A stretch of DNA of 64,000 bases from contig NZ_MWVI01000097.1 of the NCBI RefSeq assembly GCF_002087295.1, positions 1 through 64,000 on the forward strand, read 5' to 3'. The position numbers and the translations under genes were made by a program. The notes under the pieces were generated by a model. It saw nothing but the letters and a program-made list of their open reading frames with translations. It did no database searches and had not been told where the DNA came from. This stretch comes from Vreelandella lionensis (lineage in GTDB: Bacteria; Pseudomonadota; Gammaproteobacteria; Pseudomonadales; Halomonadaceae). This document shows positions 1 through 9,359 of this stretch, piece by piece; within the stretch, counting starts at the first letter, position 1, and each line of letters begins with the position of its first letter.

Positions 1-1685
1 ATCCCCGCGCCTGCGGGGATGAACCGTTGGGGTTGAGGATCTCCAGGGCGGCAGTGGCCCGATCCCCGCGCCTGCGGGGATGAACCAGCTCCGATCCCCG
101 CGCCTGCGGGGATGAACCGCATTAGAGCCAAACGCCACCGGCACCGATTGACCGATCCCTGCGCCGGCGGGGATGAACCGCACGCGGCGTTAAAGCGCAC
201 CGCCGGTCTGGCCGATCCCTGCGCCTGCGGGGATGAACCGATTCGGCTTGAGATTAAAGAGTGGTTCGACGACCGATCCCTGCGCCTGCGGGGATGAACC
301 GGTTCGGCTTGAGATTAAAGAGTGGTTCGACGACCGATCCCTGCGAACTGAAATGTTGAACCCGCGTTGGTATCAGCCGATCCCTGCGCCTGCGGTGATG
401 GACCGGTCAGCCGCTCGCTGATTCTGTAAGCCCGGTTACCGATCCCTGCGCCTGCGGGGATGAACCGCGCTGCGTGTTTTACAGCTATGAATCCCCGATC
501 CCTGCGCCTGCGGGGATGAACCGCTTCGGCTTGAGATTAAAGAGTGGTTCGACGACCGATCCCTGCGCCTGCGGGGATGAACCGGTTCGGCTTGAGATTA
601 AAGAGTGGTTCGACGACCGATCCCTGCGCCTGCGGGGATGAACCGATTCGGCTTGAGATTAAAGAGTGGTTCGACGACCGATCCCTGCGCGCTGTTGGCA
701 ACGGCTGGGCACTTAAGCGCCGATCCCTGCGCCTGCGGGGATGAACCGGGCCGATTGAAATAACGCAGGCCAACCGATCCCCGCGCCTGCGGGGATGAAC
801 CAGCTCCGATCCCCGCGCCTGCGGGGATGAACCGAAGTCGGGCACTTGGGCGGCATCGTTCGCAGGCCGATCCCAGCGCCTGCGGGGATGAACCGCCCGT
901 CCATACTCGTCAGCTCACCGTTCCTTACCCGATCCCCGCGCCTGCGGGGATGAACCATTTTTCTTAACATTGCGGACGGTAGCCGGATCCCCGCGCCTGC
1001 GGGGATGAACCAGCTCCGATCCCCGCGCCTGCGGGGATGAACCGCATGGGTGCTACTGTTTCGCAGTAAGGCGTATCCGATCCCCGCGCCTGCGGGGATG
1101 AACGCATACAAGAAATTTGATTTTAAAAGCTCCGATCCCCGCGCCTGCGGGGATGAAATCATCGTTTTTGCTAAAGCGCCGCATCCGGTCCCCGCGCCTG
1201 CGGGGATGAACCCCCGCCCCATTTCGTCAGTAGGCAACACTATCCGATCCCCGCGCCTGCGGGGATGAACGCGGCAGGCCGACGAGTACGCAGCAGCGCC
1301 GATCCCCGCGCCTGCGGGGATGAACCGGATGGGACGACAAGCGCGGCTGCTGGAAAGACCAGTTTGCGGCGATAGTGGCCCCGGATGGCCCGATCCCCGC
1401 GCCTGCGGGGATGAACCAGCTCCGATCCCCGCGCCTGCGGGGATGAACCGACATATGATCTTTATGGTTCTACTATAACGGGGCCGATCCCCGCGCCTGC
1501 GGGGGTGAACCGACGCTTTACCACGTCAGCGATATTGCCGGTATCCGCTCCCCGCACGAGCGGGGATGAACCGTCGAGTACTCATTGAGGTTGGTGTGTT
1601 CCCTACATTAGTGGGGATGAACCGTTTTCGCGGTACATGCGGGCTTCTGCTTTTGTCCGTTCCCCGCGCTAGCGGGGAAGATATT
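1..1685 (+). CRISPR. CRISPR array 1, type I-E repeats, about 31 repeat units
   Basis: The repeat is 29 nt, beginning CCGATCCCCGCGCC and ending TGCGGGGATGAACCG, close to the E. coli type I-E repeat. The first copy is cut by the window edge. Repeat starts are at 59, 91, 152, 212, 273, 334, 377, 439, 495, 556, 617, 678, 720, 774, 806, 867, 929, 984, 1016, 1077, 1132, 1185, 1244, 1299, 1390, 1422, 1484, 1545, 1596 and 1657. Normal period is 61 (29 plus a 32-nt spacer), but there are many exceptions: four 3-nt spacers, several of 22-27 nt, one of 62 nt and two truncated repeats. Repeats from 152 to 748 carry CCCTGCG instead of CCCCGCG. The last repeats (1545, 1596, 1657) are degenerate, so the leader-distal end is at the right and the leader lies left of the window. 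Confidence 0.97.
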
Positions 1686-1689
1686 TAAT

Positions 1690-1721
1690 TGGTGCGGATG
1701 GGGAGACTCGATCTCCCACAC
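1690..1721 (-). pseudogene. tRNA 3'-end fragment (T arm, acceptor strand, CCA)
   Basis: Read on the minus strand the segment gives a T arm (GGGAG, loop ATCGAGT, CTCCC), then CATCCGC and ACCA, which is the 3' third of a tRNA of the leucine type. No 5' half, D arm or anticodon arm follows beyond 1721. The T loop has A where canonical tRNAs have T, which fits decay or a base error. Such 3' fragments are the usual mark left where an integrative element entered a tRNA gene. It begins 4 nt after the last CRISPR repeat, so a spacer derived from a tRNA is a possible alternative. Confidence 0.6.
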
Positions 1722-1828
1722 TCTAACGAATAGATATTGATGAGCTGTAAAAATAAAGGCTGTCATGCTAGTTGCTTGGTTGAGGCATCGCTGTACGGTG
1801 CGTGGGCCGCGCATCAGAAATTCCGCAA

Positions 1829-2141
1829 CTACTCCTTCTCCTCATCCTCTTCCCAGCGTTCAATGGCGCGTTTGTCGTCGGGGAGTCGCACCATATCGGC
1901 CAACGTTGAGATTTTGGTGTGACTGAAAACGGTGGCCGCGTTGGTCGAGAATGGCGGCCACGCTGCCAATGCTCACGGCATCTTCTTCGCGGTAGGCTTC
2001 TACTTTGACCCGCACGATGCGGCCTTGGTAACGGGCGGAAAGCACGGCACCTGGGTAGGGGGGCGTGTGTTCGGGGTCGTCCTTGAAGAAGGCTGCTACG
2101 CTGGCGCTGCCGGGCTCGTCCCATTCAATGTGCTTGTGCAT
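1829..2141 (-). CDS. Conserved-looking hypothetical protein, frameshifted
   Basis: A protein of about 103 residues begins MHKHIEWDEPGSAS and reads cleanly to the LDQRGH region. One base near 1920 breaks the frame; in the next frame it continues as TKISTLADMVRLPDDKRA and ends in an acidic tail EEDEEKE followed by TAG. The continuous, charged, well-formed tail in the second frame is the reason for joining the two parts. There is no signal peptide or membrane segment. I do not recognise the family. It stands alone, divergent from the PAS/GGDEF gene at 2285. The 140 bases between it and the tRNA fragment show nothing else. Confidence 0.55.
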
Positions 2142-2284
2142 GGTGAGTGTCCTTACTGTGGGTGAATAAAAATAAGAAGGCTCGTTAAGTGTAGTGTGCG
2201 TTGGCAGAACTCGGCCAATGTGAATAGACAGCCCTAAGCTGGGCGCTTAACAGACCTATTCAGAGGAATAGGGGAGAGGCCGCG

Positions 2285-3922
2285 ATGCAACCGTACCGTG
2301 CGCTGTTTGAGCAGTCGGTAACACCGCTGTTTGTTGTTGATCGTTCGGCATGGGGTTCAATGAACGTTCACGCGAATGAGGCCTTTCGTCGAGTGGCGGG
2401 TTTGGCGGGAGACAATAGCGAAACGGCCGTGTTACGCTGCTTACGTTTGGATGCTAGCAATGTGTGGGCGGCTATTCAGACATGCGATGCCAAACGGGCT
2501 CCTTACGCGTTACCGGTTTAGCTGGGGGGAGGCTGCCCGCCATTGGCATTTGCAGCTTTCGCCCGTGGTGGAAGGTAGCTATCGGGCGGTGCATGGCACG
2601 CTGCTGCAAGGGTCGCTGCCCTTTAGTGAATCGTTGGATACGCTGCTTTCTCAGCTGCCGGGCTTTATTTATCAGCTGCATTACTCCGTAGAGGGCAAAT
2701 GGCGCTACGCCTATGTGGGTAAGCGCGTGGTGGAGCTGTTTGGGGTGAGCGTGGAAGAGGCGCTGGCGGATGCGCAAACGCTGCTGAATAGCATTCACCC
2801 TGATGATCGTGAGGCGGTGTTTGAGAGTTCGTCGGAAAGCGCGCGAACGTTGATGCCTTGGCAGCAAGAGTTCCGCATATTTCACCGCAGCGGCAAGATG
2901 CTGTGGATAGAGGCGATAGATCGGCCGCGTCGCGAGCCGGATGGCAGCGTGCTGTGGACGGGCTACGCTAACGATATCACTCAGCGCAAGGCGCTTGAGA
3001 CTGCCTTAAAGTCGAGCGAGCAGCGTTTTCGTCAGTTGGTCGAGCAGGCCAACGATATCATTTACACCTTGAGTGCCGAGGGCACGCCTTACTTATGTGT
3101 CGCCTAACTGGCCGCGTATTTTGGGGCATCCGGTGGCGGAGATATGGGGGCGCAATATCAGCCAGATTTTGCACCCGGATGATTTAGAAGCGTGCCGCCG
3201 TCATATCGCTCAGGTGTATCACACGGGCCAGCCTCAGGGGGTGATTGAGTACCGGGTGCAGCATGCTAACGGTGAGTGGCGGTGGCACTTCACTAACGGT
3301 GCGCCTCTGTTGGATGAGCAGGGGAACGTGTCGAGTTTTTTGGGGAGTTCTCACGCTATTACGCCCCTCCGGGAGATGGAGCAGAAAGTGCTGCATTTAG
3401 CCCAGCACGACTCCCTTACCGACCTACCGAACCGGGCGATCTTTTTTAGCCAACTGAGCGATGCTTTGGTCAAATCGCAACGCCAGGGGGATTCCTTGGC
3501 GTTGTTGTTTATCGATCTGGATAACTTTAAACCGGTGAATGACCGCTGGGGCCCTGCGGTGGGCGACCAGCTGCTGCGAGAAGTGGCGCAGCGTATGCGC
3601 TTGAGGTTACGTGGCACGGATATGGTGGGGCGAATTGGTGGCGATGAGTTTGTGGCTCTGCTGGGTGGCCCGGTAAGGGATGATGAGGCATTGGCGGTTG
3701 GCGAATCAGCTTTGTCAGGCGTTGGCAGAGCCGTTTGCGCTATCGGTAGGGGAGGTTGGCGTGTCGGCGAGTATAGGCGTGGCGCTGTTTCCGCTTCACG
3801 CTCAGGAGGAAGCGGCGCTGATTCACTGTGCCGACCAAGCAATGTATCAGGCGAAAGCGGAGGGTCGTCACCGGGCGGTGCTTTACTCGCCGATTGGTTC
3901 AACGGATGCGCCGACGTGCTGA
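2285..3922 (+). CDS. PAS-PAS-GGDEF diguanylate cyclase, three frameshifts
   Basis: The reconstructed product is about 545 residues: an N-terminal PAS-like region, a second PAS/PAC domain (FIYQLHYSVEGKW to YANDITQRK), a third PAS fold (LTYVSPNWPRILGH), and a GGDEF domain with DSLTDLPNR, FIDLDNFKPVND and the active-site loop RIGGDEFVAL. It should convert two GTP into c-di-GMP in response to a sensed signal, and no membrane segment is visible. The reading frame changes between about 2400 and 2520, near 3087 (an extra C in the codons for GTLTY) and near 3700, all within recognisable domain sequence. There is no EAL domain. The 3' end overlaps the convergent esterase gene by about 40 nt. Confidence 0.85.
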
Positions 3923-4818
3923 AACATAAAGTTGAGCGCGGCGGGTAAGGTGGCCCGCCATACCCGCCAGGTGGGGCCCCAGGGAAAGGTCCAGCCGCAC
4001 TTGGCCTGGTTGAATACGCTCCATGGCTTGGCGTAGCTGGCGGGCGTGAAATTCTGCATCGTACACATCACTGCGCCCGGCGCTAATGTACAGCGGCACG
4101 GGCGGGGTGTCGCTGTGTTCGGCGTTTGGGCGGGGTGTGACCTGAAGGCGGTAGGGCTCTAAATGCGCGGTGTAATTAAGCTGTTCCCATAGTGCGCGGT
4201 CAAACTGGCCCTGTTCATTTAAAAAGGCTGGGTGCCGGTTGGCGGAGGAGTTGCTAGGCGGTACGGGCACGTAGCTTGCTGGGCTAAGCGCGGCGGCGGC
4301 GGCAAACATATCGGGGCGTTCTAGTGCGAAGTTCACCGCGCCATAACCGCCCGCTGAAAGCCCCGCTACGCCGCGTAACGGGCGTGTGGTTCCTACGTGG
4401 TACGTGGTTTCGATATGGGGCAGCAGGTCGTTAAAGAAGGCGCTGCGGGCTGCTTCGTTGTGGCCATCTACCCACCAGCTGCGGCTGCCGGGCATAACAA
4501 ACACAGCGGGCGGTAAATGCCCGGCCTCAATAAGGCGTCGGCTATTTGGGGTAGGTTGCCTCGGGTGGCCCAGTCCCGCTCGTTACCAAACGAGCCGTGC
4601 AGAAGGTAAACCACGGGGTAGGGGGTTGTCGCCGCTGTGTCATATCCATCCGGTAGATAGATGGTGTAGGGGTAGTCGTAGCCCAGCGTGGATGAAAAGA
4701 ACTGCTCTCGGGAAACGTCGCCTGCTAGCGCTATGTTACTCAGCGCTAGCCAGCCAAATAAGCTACATACATATCCTGCCCAGCGTGTGCCGCGCGCTAT
4801 TTTCGGTTTTTTAAGCAC
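3883..4818 (-). CDS. Putative secreted esterase (esterase D / PF00756 type), frameshifted
   Basis: The product starts with a signal-peptide-like segment (MLKKPKIARG then GWLALSNIALAGD) and continues with YTIYLPDGYD and VVYLLHGSFGNERDW. A frameshift near 4490 leads to FVMPGSRSWWVDG and the nucleophile elbow GVAGLSAGGYGAV. The family hydrolyses carboxylic esters through a Ser-Asp-His triad; here the Ser is in GLSAGG, and a likely Asp is in SAGRSDVYD. A second frameshift near 3985 puts the true end in another frame (VWRATLPAALNFMFQ), so the region of the catalytic His is disturbed. Length of about 311 residues fits the family. It faces the GGDEF gene. Confidence 0.75.
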
Positions 4819-4920
4819 ATAGCCTCCAGGAATTTACGAACGTTTAAGAGGTCGGACAACGCTGTAAGCCGGGATGTTCATTCACATGAGCTTAGCAGCG
4901 GTGGCTTGGCGGGAGGGGAA

Positions 4921-5949
4921 ATGCAGAAAGTCGAGGAGATTTACTGGCTGCGTGCATACGGCTCTGTGTGGCCGTTTTTTTGTTTCACTGGTTAGATCAT
5001 ATTAACCAGCGGGTAGATAACGTGGCGACCGACCTGATGCGCATTCCACTGGTGCTGGGTACACCAGTGTTTCTGTTTATCTCGGTGTTTGTGTTTGCTG
5101 TCCGTTACGATAAGCAGGTGCCGCCCGGCTTTCTGCTTCAACCGCGTTAAGTACGTCATGCTGCCTTATTTGGCCTACGGGTTGATCTACTCTACCGCCG
5201 AGTGGTGGCGCTTAGCTGGAAGTGATAACGCTGTGGGCTTTTGGGAAAACGCAAAGGCCTACTTTATCTACGCGGGTTGGCATGGCTATTTTTTGATTAT
5301 TGCCATGCAGTTTTATGCGGCCTACTGGGCGTTTACCCGTTGGCAGCTGTGGCGTATTCACCCCGTGCCGTGGCTGTGGGTGGCTTGTGTGGTGAGTATG
5401 GCGTATTGGGGCTTTGCCTACTGGTTTGAGATTGACCCCCCCGGCTATTTGCTGTGGGTTGCGCCGCTTGGCTGGGTGTATCTGTTTTTCTTAGCGCTGG
5501 TGCTGGTGCGCTACTACCCGTTAACGCCTTCAGCAACATTGAATGAGCGCCCTGTTTGGCTACAAACCCTTTCCCAGCCGCGCTGGCTTGCGCTGTTCGT
5601 CGGCTTGATCGTGCTGGCGACCTTTGCCCACTGGCTGGCCTTCTCTTCTAAGGAAGTGTGGGTCATTCCCTTTTTTGTGCTGTTCACACTGGCGCTTATG
5701 CGTGGCTTGAAAGGCCGCCAAGCGCCGGGGTGGGTGCGTTATATCAATGCCTACTCCTTTGGGATTTATCTGGCGCACCCGATGTTTTTTGTCATCACCG
5801 ATGTGCTGGTGGGCCCTGCCACGCTGCCCGTGGTTGCGTATGGTTTGCTGCTGATATTGATAGGTAGCGTGGGGTCGGTACTGCTGAATAAAGCGGTGAA
5901 TACTACTACCCTGGGGGCAATGCTTTTTGGCAAACGGCTGAAGGTATAA
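4921..5949 (+). CDS. Membrane acyltransferase, acyltransferase 3 family, frameshifted
   Basis: About 340 residues with roughly ten hydrophobic segments. The N-terminus MQKVEEIYWLRAYG followed by AVFLFHWLDHIN fits the family's first helix with its conserved His. Later parts include PYLAYGLIYS, AGWHGYFLIIAMQFY and the last helix SFGIYLAHPMFF. Members transfer acyl groups to carbohydrates or other envelope molecules at the inner membrane. The ATG at 4921 has a good ribosome site (GGGAGGGG). Frameshifts are near 4965 and near 5140 (FLLQ to RVKYVMLPY). The substrate cannot be told from sequence. The gene appears to be a single transcription unit. Confidence 0.8.
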
Positions 5950-6002
5950 ACGGCCGAGAAATAGCGCGGGCGAAAATCGTTATCAGGATAAAGCGGGCGT
6001 GC

Positions 6003-6626
6003 TTAGGAGGAGGGGGGCGGCAAGCGGGAAGAGGGGGAGTGGGTGCCGCGTCTAGTTGGCGAACCCCGCGCAAGGCCTAAGGCTTCACCGCTGATGGTTT
6101 TTAATCGCGTTGGGCAAGCGTACAGGCGCTGTAAGAAGTCCTGCAGTGCTGGCGCTTCAAGCTCGGGGTCAAACCCGCCTAAGCGCTCAAACCATGTTCG
6201 GCGAATGGCGACGTAGGGCGGCACCGCTGTGGACGCACCAAAAAAGCGCTGCAGCAGGCGTTCAGATAACCGAGGAGTGGTAGCGCTAATCAAGAGCGCG
6301 TCTAGCGCTAGGGTGTGTAGCTGTGGGTAGAGTAGGTACCACAGCTGTGCTGCCAGGGGCTGTTTATCCAGCGCAATCATCACCCATTCCGCTTGGCTCA
6401 CATAGGCTGCCCGGTTGATCCGTGCGCCTAGCGTTTGCGAGGGCGTGATTAAGCAGTGCACATGGTAGCGCTGCTCAATGGACGATAGACGCTCATCTAC
6501 CTGATTGCACGTCACAATAATTGGCACCACATGCTCTGCAAGGCCCGACTCTCGGATGGAACGTAGGTGTCGCGGTAGCAAGGCTCCTGTCACTGTTGCG
6601 TCAACGATAAAGCAAACCGTACTCAT
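6003..6626 (-). CDS. Glycosyltransferase-like protein, GT-A fold
   Basis: A 207-residue protein beginning MSTVCFIVDATVTGALLPRH. The ATG at 6626 is chosen because AAGGA lies about 11 nt upstream; a longer in-frame reading upstream has no ribosome site. The pattern (VVPIIVTCNQVDE, then NRAAYVSQAEWVMIALD, then WFERLGGFDPELE) is that of family 2 glycosyltransferases, in which the last motif precedes the acceptor region. It is shorter than typical members, and the D-x-D sugar-nucleotide motif is not obvious, so the activity is uncertain. The C-terminus is rich in Ser, Pro and Arg. It is monocistronic, divergent from glnA across about 550 bases. Confidence 0.6.
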   Translation of the reverse strand: MSTVCFIVDATVTGALLPRHLRSIRESGLAEHVVPIIVTCNQVDERLSSIEQRYHVHCLITPSQTLGARINRAAYVSQAEWVMIALDKQPLAAQLWYLLYPQLHTLALDALLISATTPRLSERLLQRFFGASTAVPPYVAIRRTWFERLGGFDPELEAPALQDFLQRLYACPTRLKTISGEALGLARGSPTRRGTHSPSSRLPPPSS

Positions 6627-6920
6627 GTAAGCGGCTTCCTTTGTTATGAAACCTGTCTGAATGTAATTTATTGTAGGTGTTGGTTTATTTGCGTAGCAAG
6701 ATAAAGTTTTCTGACGGTAGCTCGCTAGGCGCTGGGTTTTTTGAACCAACTTGGTGCACTGATACCTTTTTATGAGCTTTTATGGTGCGCCAATAAAAAA
6801 ATAATGGCGCTTTTGTGCGCAACCAAAAGGCCTTTGCTACATGAAGAGGCATCTCTTCATAGGTTTTTGTATTTTAAAAACAAAGCATTATAAATTTTTG
6901 ATGCCATAATGGTGCAGAGT

Positions 6921-6936
6921 TGGCATGCTCTGTGCT
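6921..6936 (+). promoter_or_regulatory. Sigma-54 promoter of glnA
   Basis: TGGCATGCTCTGTGCT matches the sigma-54 consensus (TGGCAC, 5 nt, TTGC) with GG and GC separated by 10 nt. Transcription would start near 6948, leaving a leader of about 230 nt before glnA. Upstream, GGTGC half-sites at 6752, 6784 and 6911 resemble halves of NtrC boxes, but no perfect full box is present. Nitrogen-regulated sigma-54 transcription of glnA is usual in this group. I see no gene in the rest of the 6627-7181 interval. Confidence 0.65.
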
Positions 6937-7181
6937 TATACATTGTAGATAGTTTTGTCACCAGCTATTAGATCGTATGCAGAAGCCTCTCGGCATGCTA
7001 CAACGATAGCCGGTCTGAAATGATCGCTGGGCGTTTTGTTATCCATCGTCAGGCAAACGTTAAGCGAACAAAAAAGACAAACGCGCCACATGCAGCTGCG
7101 TGTTGAACGATTTGTTGAATAACACTTTTATCGATAGCTTACAGTTACAAGCTTTAAGCCACGCTCATACCGGAGGACACT

Positions 7182-8588
7182 ATGTCAGCCAAGACTCTCG
7201 CGCTAATCGAAGAACATGATGTTAAGTGGGTAGATCTGCGTTTCACCGACACGCGCGGTAAAGAGCAGCACGTCACCGTACCGGCACGCGACGTGAATGA
7301 AGAGTTTTTTGAAAACGGCCAAATGTTTGACGGCTCTTCTATTGAAGGCTGGAAAGGCATTAATGAATCCGACATGATCCTGCGTCCGGAAGACGGCACC
7401 GGCTTCCTGGACCCCTTCACCGAAGACGCTACCCTGATCCTGCGTTGCGACATCATCGAGCCTGCTACCATGCAGGGCTATGATCGCGACCCGCGCTCTA
7501 TCGCTAAGCGTGCAGAAGCTTACCTGCAGTCTACCGGTCTGGGCGACACCGCCTTCTTCGGCCCAGAGCCGGAATTCTTCATCTTTGACGAAGTGCACTG
7601 GAAGTCCGATATCCAGGGCTCTATGTACAAAATCACGTCTGATGAAGGCGCTTGGGCAACTGACAATAAAGTAGAAGGCGGCAACCTGGGTCACCGTCCG
7701 CGTGTGAAAGGCGGCTACTTCCCGGTTCCTCCGGTCGATAGCTTCCACGATATCCGTGGCGCGATGTGTAACACCCTGGAAGCGATTGGCCAGACCGTGG
7801 AAGTTCACCACCACGAAGTTGCCAACGCGGGTCAGAACGAAATCGGCGTTAAATTCAACACGCTGGTGAAGAAAGCTGACGAAGTTCAGGAAATGAAGTA
7901 CGTGATCCACAACGTGGCGCACGCTTACGGCAAAACCGCTACCTTCATGCCGAAACCGCTGGTAGGCGACAACGGTTCTGGTATGCACGTACACCAGTCG
8001 TTCTGGAAAGATGGTCAGAACCAGTTTGCTGGCGACGAGTACGCGGGCCTGTCTGAAATGGCGCTGTACTACATCGGCGGTATCATCAAGCACGCTCGTG
8101 CCCTGAACGCCTTCACCAACGCGTCTACCAACTCGTACAAGCGTCTGGTACCGGGCTTCGAAGCACCGGTCATGCTGGCCTACAGTGCCCGTAACCGTTC
8201 AGCTTCTATCCGTATTCCTTACACCGCTAGCCCGAAAGGCAAGCGTGTAGAGACTCGCTTCCCTGATCCGACCGCTAACCCCTACCTGGCGTTTGCAGCG
8301 ATGCTGATGGCGGGTATCGACGGTATCAAGAACAAGATCCACCCTGGCGATGCCATGGACAAGAACCTGTACGACCTGCCGCCGGAAGAAGGCAAATCCG
8401 TACCGACCGTTGCCAACAGCCTGGACCAAGCACTGGAAGCACTCGATGCTGACCGTGCTTTCCTGACCGAAGGCGGCGTATTTACTGAGGAAATGATCGA
8501 TGCCTACATCGAGCTGAAGATGGAAGAAGTGGAGCGCATTCGCATGACCACTCACCCGATCGAGTTCGACATGTACTACTCTTGCTAA
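7182..8588 (+). CDS. glnA: Glutamine synthetase, type I
   Basis: 468 residues, the standard length for GSI-beta. It makes glutamine from glutamate, ammonia and ATP as a cytoplasmic dodecamer. Visible signatures are [11 protein letters not shown] near the N-terminus, [21 protein letters not shown], the ATP-binding [18 protein letters not shown], and [20 protein letters not shown]. The latter is followed by the adenylylation-type loop [10 protein letters not shown], with the modified Tyr. The ribosome site CGGAGGA precedes the ATG. The gene is intact, unlike many neighbours, and is followed by a strong terminator. ntrB-ntrC downstream encode its regulators. Confidence 0.99.
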   Translation: MSAKTLALIEEHDVKWVDLRFTDTRGKEQHVTVPARDVNEEFFENGQMFDGSSIEGWKGINESDMILRPEDGTGFLDPFTEDATLILRCDIIEPATMQGYDRDPRSIAKRAEAYLQSTGLGDTAFFGPEPEFFIFDEVHWKSDIQGSMYKITSDEGAWATDNKVEGGNLGHRPRVKGGYFPVPPVDSFHDIRGAMCNTLEAIGQTVEVHHHEVANAGQNEIGVKFNTLVKKADEVQEMKYVIHNVAHAYGKTATFMPKPLVGDNGSGMHVHQSFWKDGQNQFAGDEYAGLSEMALYYIGGIIKHARALNAFTNASTNSYKRLVPGFEAPVMLAYSARNRSASIRIPYTASPKGKRVETRFPDPTANPYLAFAAMLMAGIDGIKNKIHPGDAMDKNLYDLPPEEGKSVPTVANSLDQALEALDADRAFLTEGGVFTEEMIDAYIELKMEEVERIRMTTHPIEFDMYYSC

Positions 8589-8652
8589 GAACGGTTGCTA
8601 AACACCGTTTTAACAAGAGTGCTAACATCCACCCTTGCGGTGTGAGTAGCCT

Positions 8653-8680
8653 GAAAAACCCCGCCTCGGCGGGGTTTTTG
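8653..8680 (+). terminator. Rho-independent terminator after glnA
   Basis: AAAAACCCCGCC, loop TC, GGCGGGGTTTTT: a GC-rich stem followed by a T run, 65 nt after the glnA stop codon. It separates glnA from the DUF4124 gene. Confidence 0.93.
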
Positions 8681-8707
8681 TTGGAGCAACATAAGGGTGA
8701 GAAAGTA

Positions 8708-9241
8708 ATGATCAGTAGATGGCGTTTGCGTCAAAAAAGTGGTTTGTCCACAGGGGCTGCGCTGCTGCTGGGCCTGTGGGTAAGCGCTGCGCAGGCTCAA
8801 ACGGTGTATCGCGTGGTGGATGCGCAGGGCAACGTGACGTTTACTGACAACCCAGAGCGCGGTGGTAAAGCGATCACGCTGGCCCCGCTGCCAAGCGTGC
8901 CTACCGCTGCTCGGCCTGCTTCTCCGTCTCCCCGCGCCAAGGGGAATCCTGGCCAACCGTTTATGCCCTATGACCGCTTTGCGATTGCTAACCCAGCGGC
9001 GGGGGCCTCGTTGCGAAGTAATATGACGCCGGTTGAAGTGGCGGTTTCGCCGCCGCTACGCGACGACCACCAAATTCAACTGCTCGTGAATGGCGAGCTA
9101 AGCCAATCTGCCCTGCATAGCGATGCGTTCTGGCTGGCGGGCTTGCCAGCGGGACAACAACAGCTGCAGGCCGAACTGTTGGATAGCCAAGGGCGTATTC
9201 AACACCGCACCGATCCGGTGACTATTTTTATTGCTGAATAG
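8708..9241 (+). CDS. Exported DUF4124 domain protein
   Basis: 177 residues. The ATG at 8708 is preferred over in-frame starts upstream, which read through the glnA terminator. A signal peptide is clear (RLRQKSGLSTGAALLLGLWVSAAQAQ, cleaved after AQA). It is followed by the DUF4124 signature TVYRVVDAQGNVTFTDNPE, a Pro/Ser-rich linker, and a C-terminal beta-rich region (VEVAVSPPLRDDHQIQLLVNG). Function is unknown. A DUF4124 gene between glnA and ntrB is a familiar arrangement in gammaproteobacteria. The gene is intact. Confidence 0.88.
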   Translation: MISRWRLRQKSGLSTGAALLLGLWVSAAQAQTVYRVVDAQGNVTFTDNPERGGKAITLAPLPSVPTAARPASPSPRAKGNPGQPFMPYDRFAIANPAAGASLRSNMTPVEVAVSPPLRDDHQIQLLVNGELSQSALHSDAFWLAGLPAGQQQLQAELLDSQGRIQHRTDPVTIFIAE

Positions 9242-9246
9242 TGCAA

Positions 9247-9263
9247 TGCACTACAATGGTGCA
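9247..9263 (+). promoter_or_regulatory. NtrC binding site
   Basis: TGCACTACAATGGTGCA is a perfect match to the NtrC consensus TGCACY, 5 nt, RGTGCA. It lies just after the DUF4124 stop codon, about 97 bp upstream of the sigma-54 promoter of ntrB, a typical enhancer distance. It implies autoregulation of ntrBC by phosphorylated NtrC. Confidence 0.88.
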
Positions 9264-9359
9264 TAGGAGTATCTGAATTTGTTCGGCAGTGCGCTATAAC
9301 GGCTCGCTGTGCCCACACCGGCTGCCCATCAGCCGTGCATGCCGCCGTTTGTGCTTAAT

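Noticed and set aside
1-1685. Open reading frames of 60-175 codons on both strands inside CRISPR array 1
   Set aside because: They arise because the GC-rich repeat lacks stop codons; their products are reiterations of translated repeats (RACGDEP and HPRRRGDR types) with no ribosome sites.
6781-6823. Perfect NtrC boxes upstream of glnA
   Set aside because: Only half-sites (GGTGC) and loosely symmetrical segments are present; none matches the full consensus as the site at 9247 does.
7203-8093. A 296-codon minus-strand frame inside glnA
   Set aside because: It is the complement of an intact glutamine synthetase and has no recognisable domain or ribosome site.
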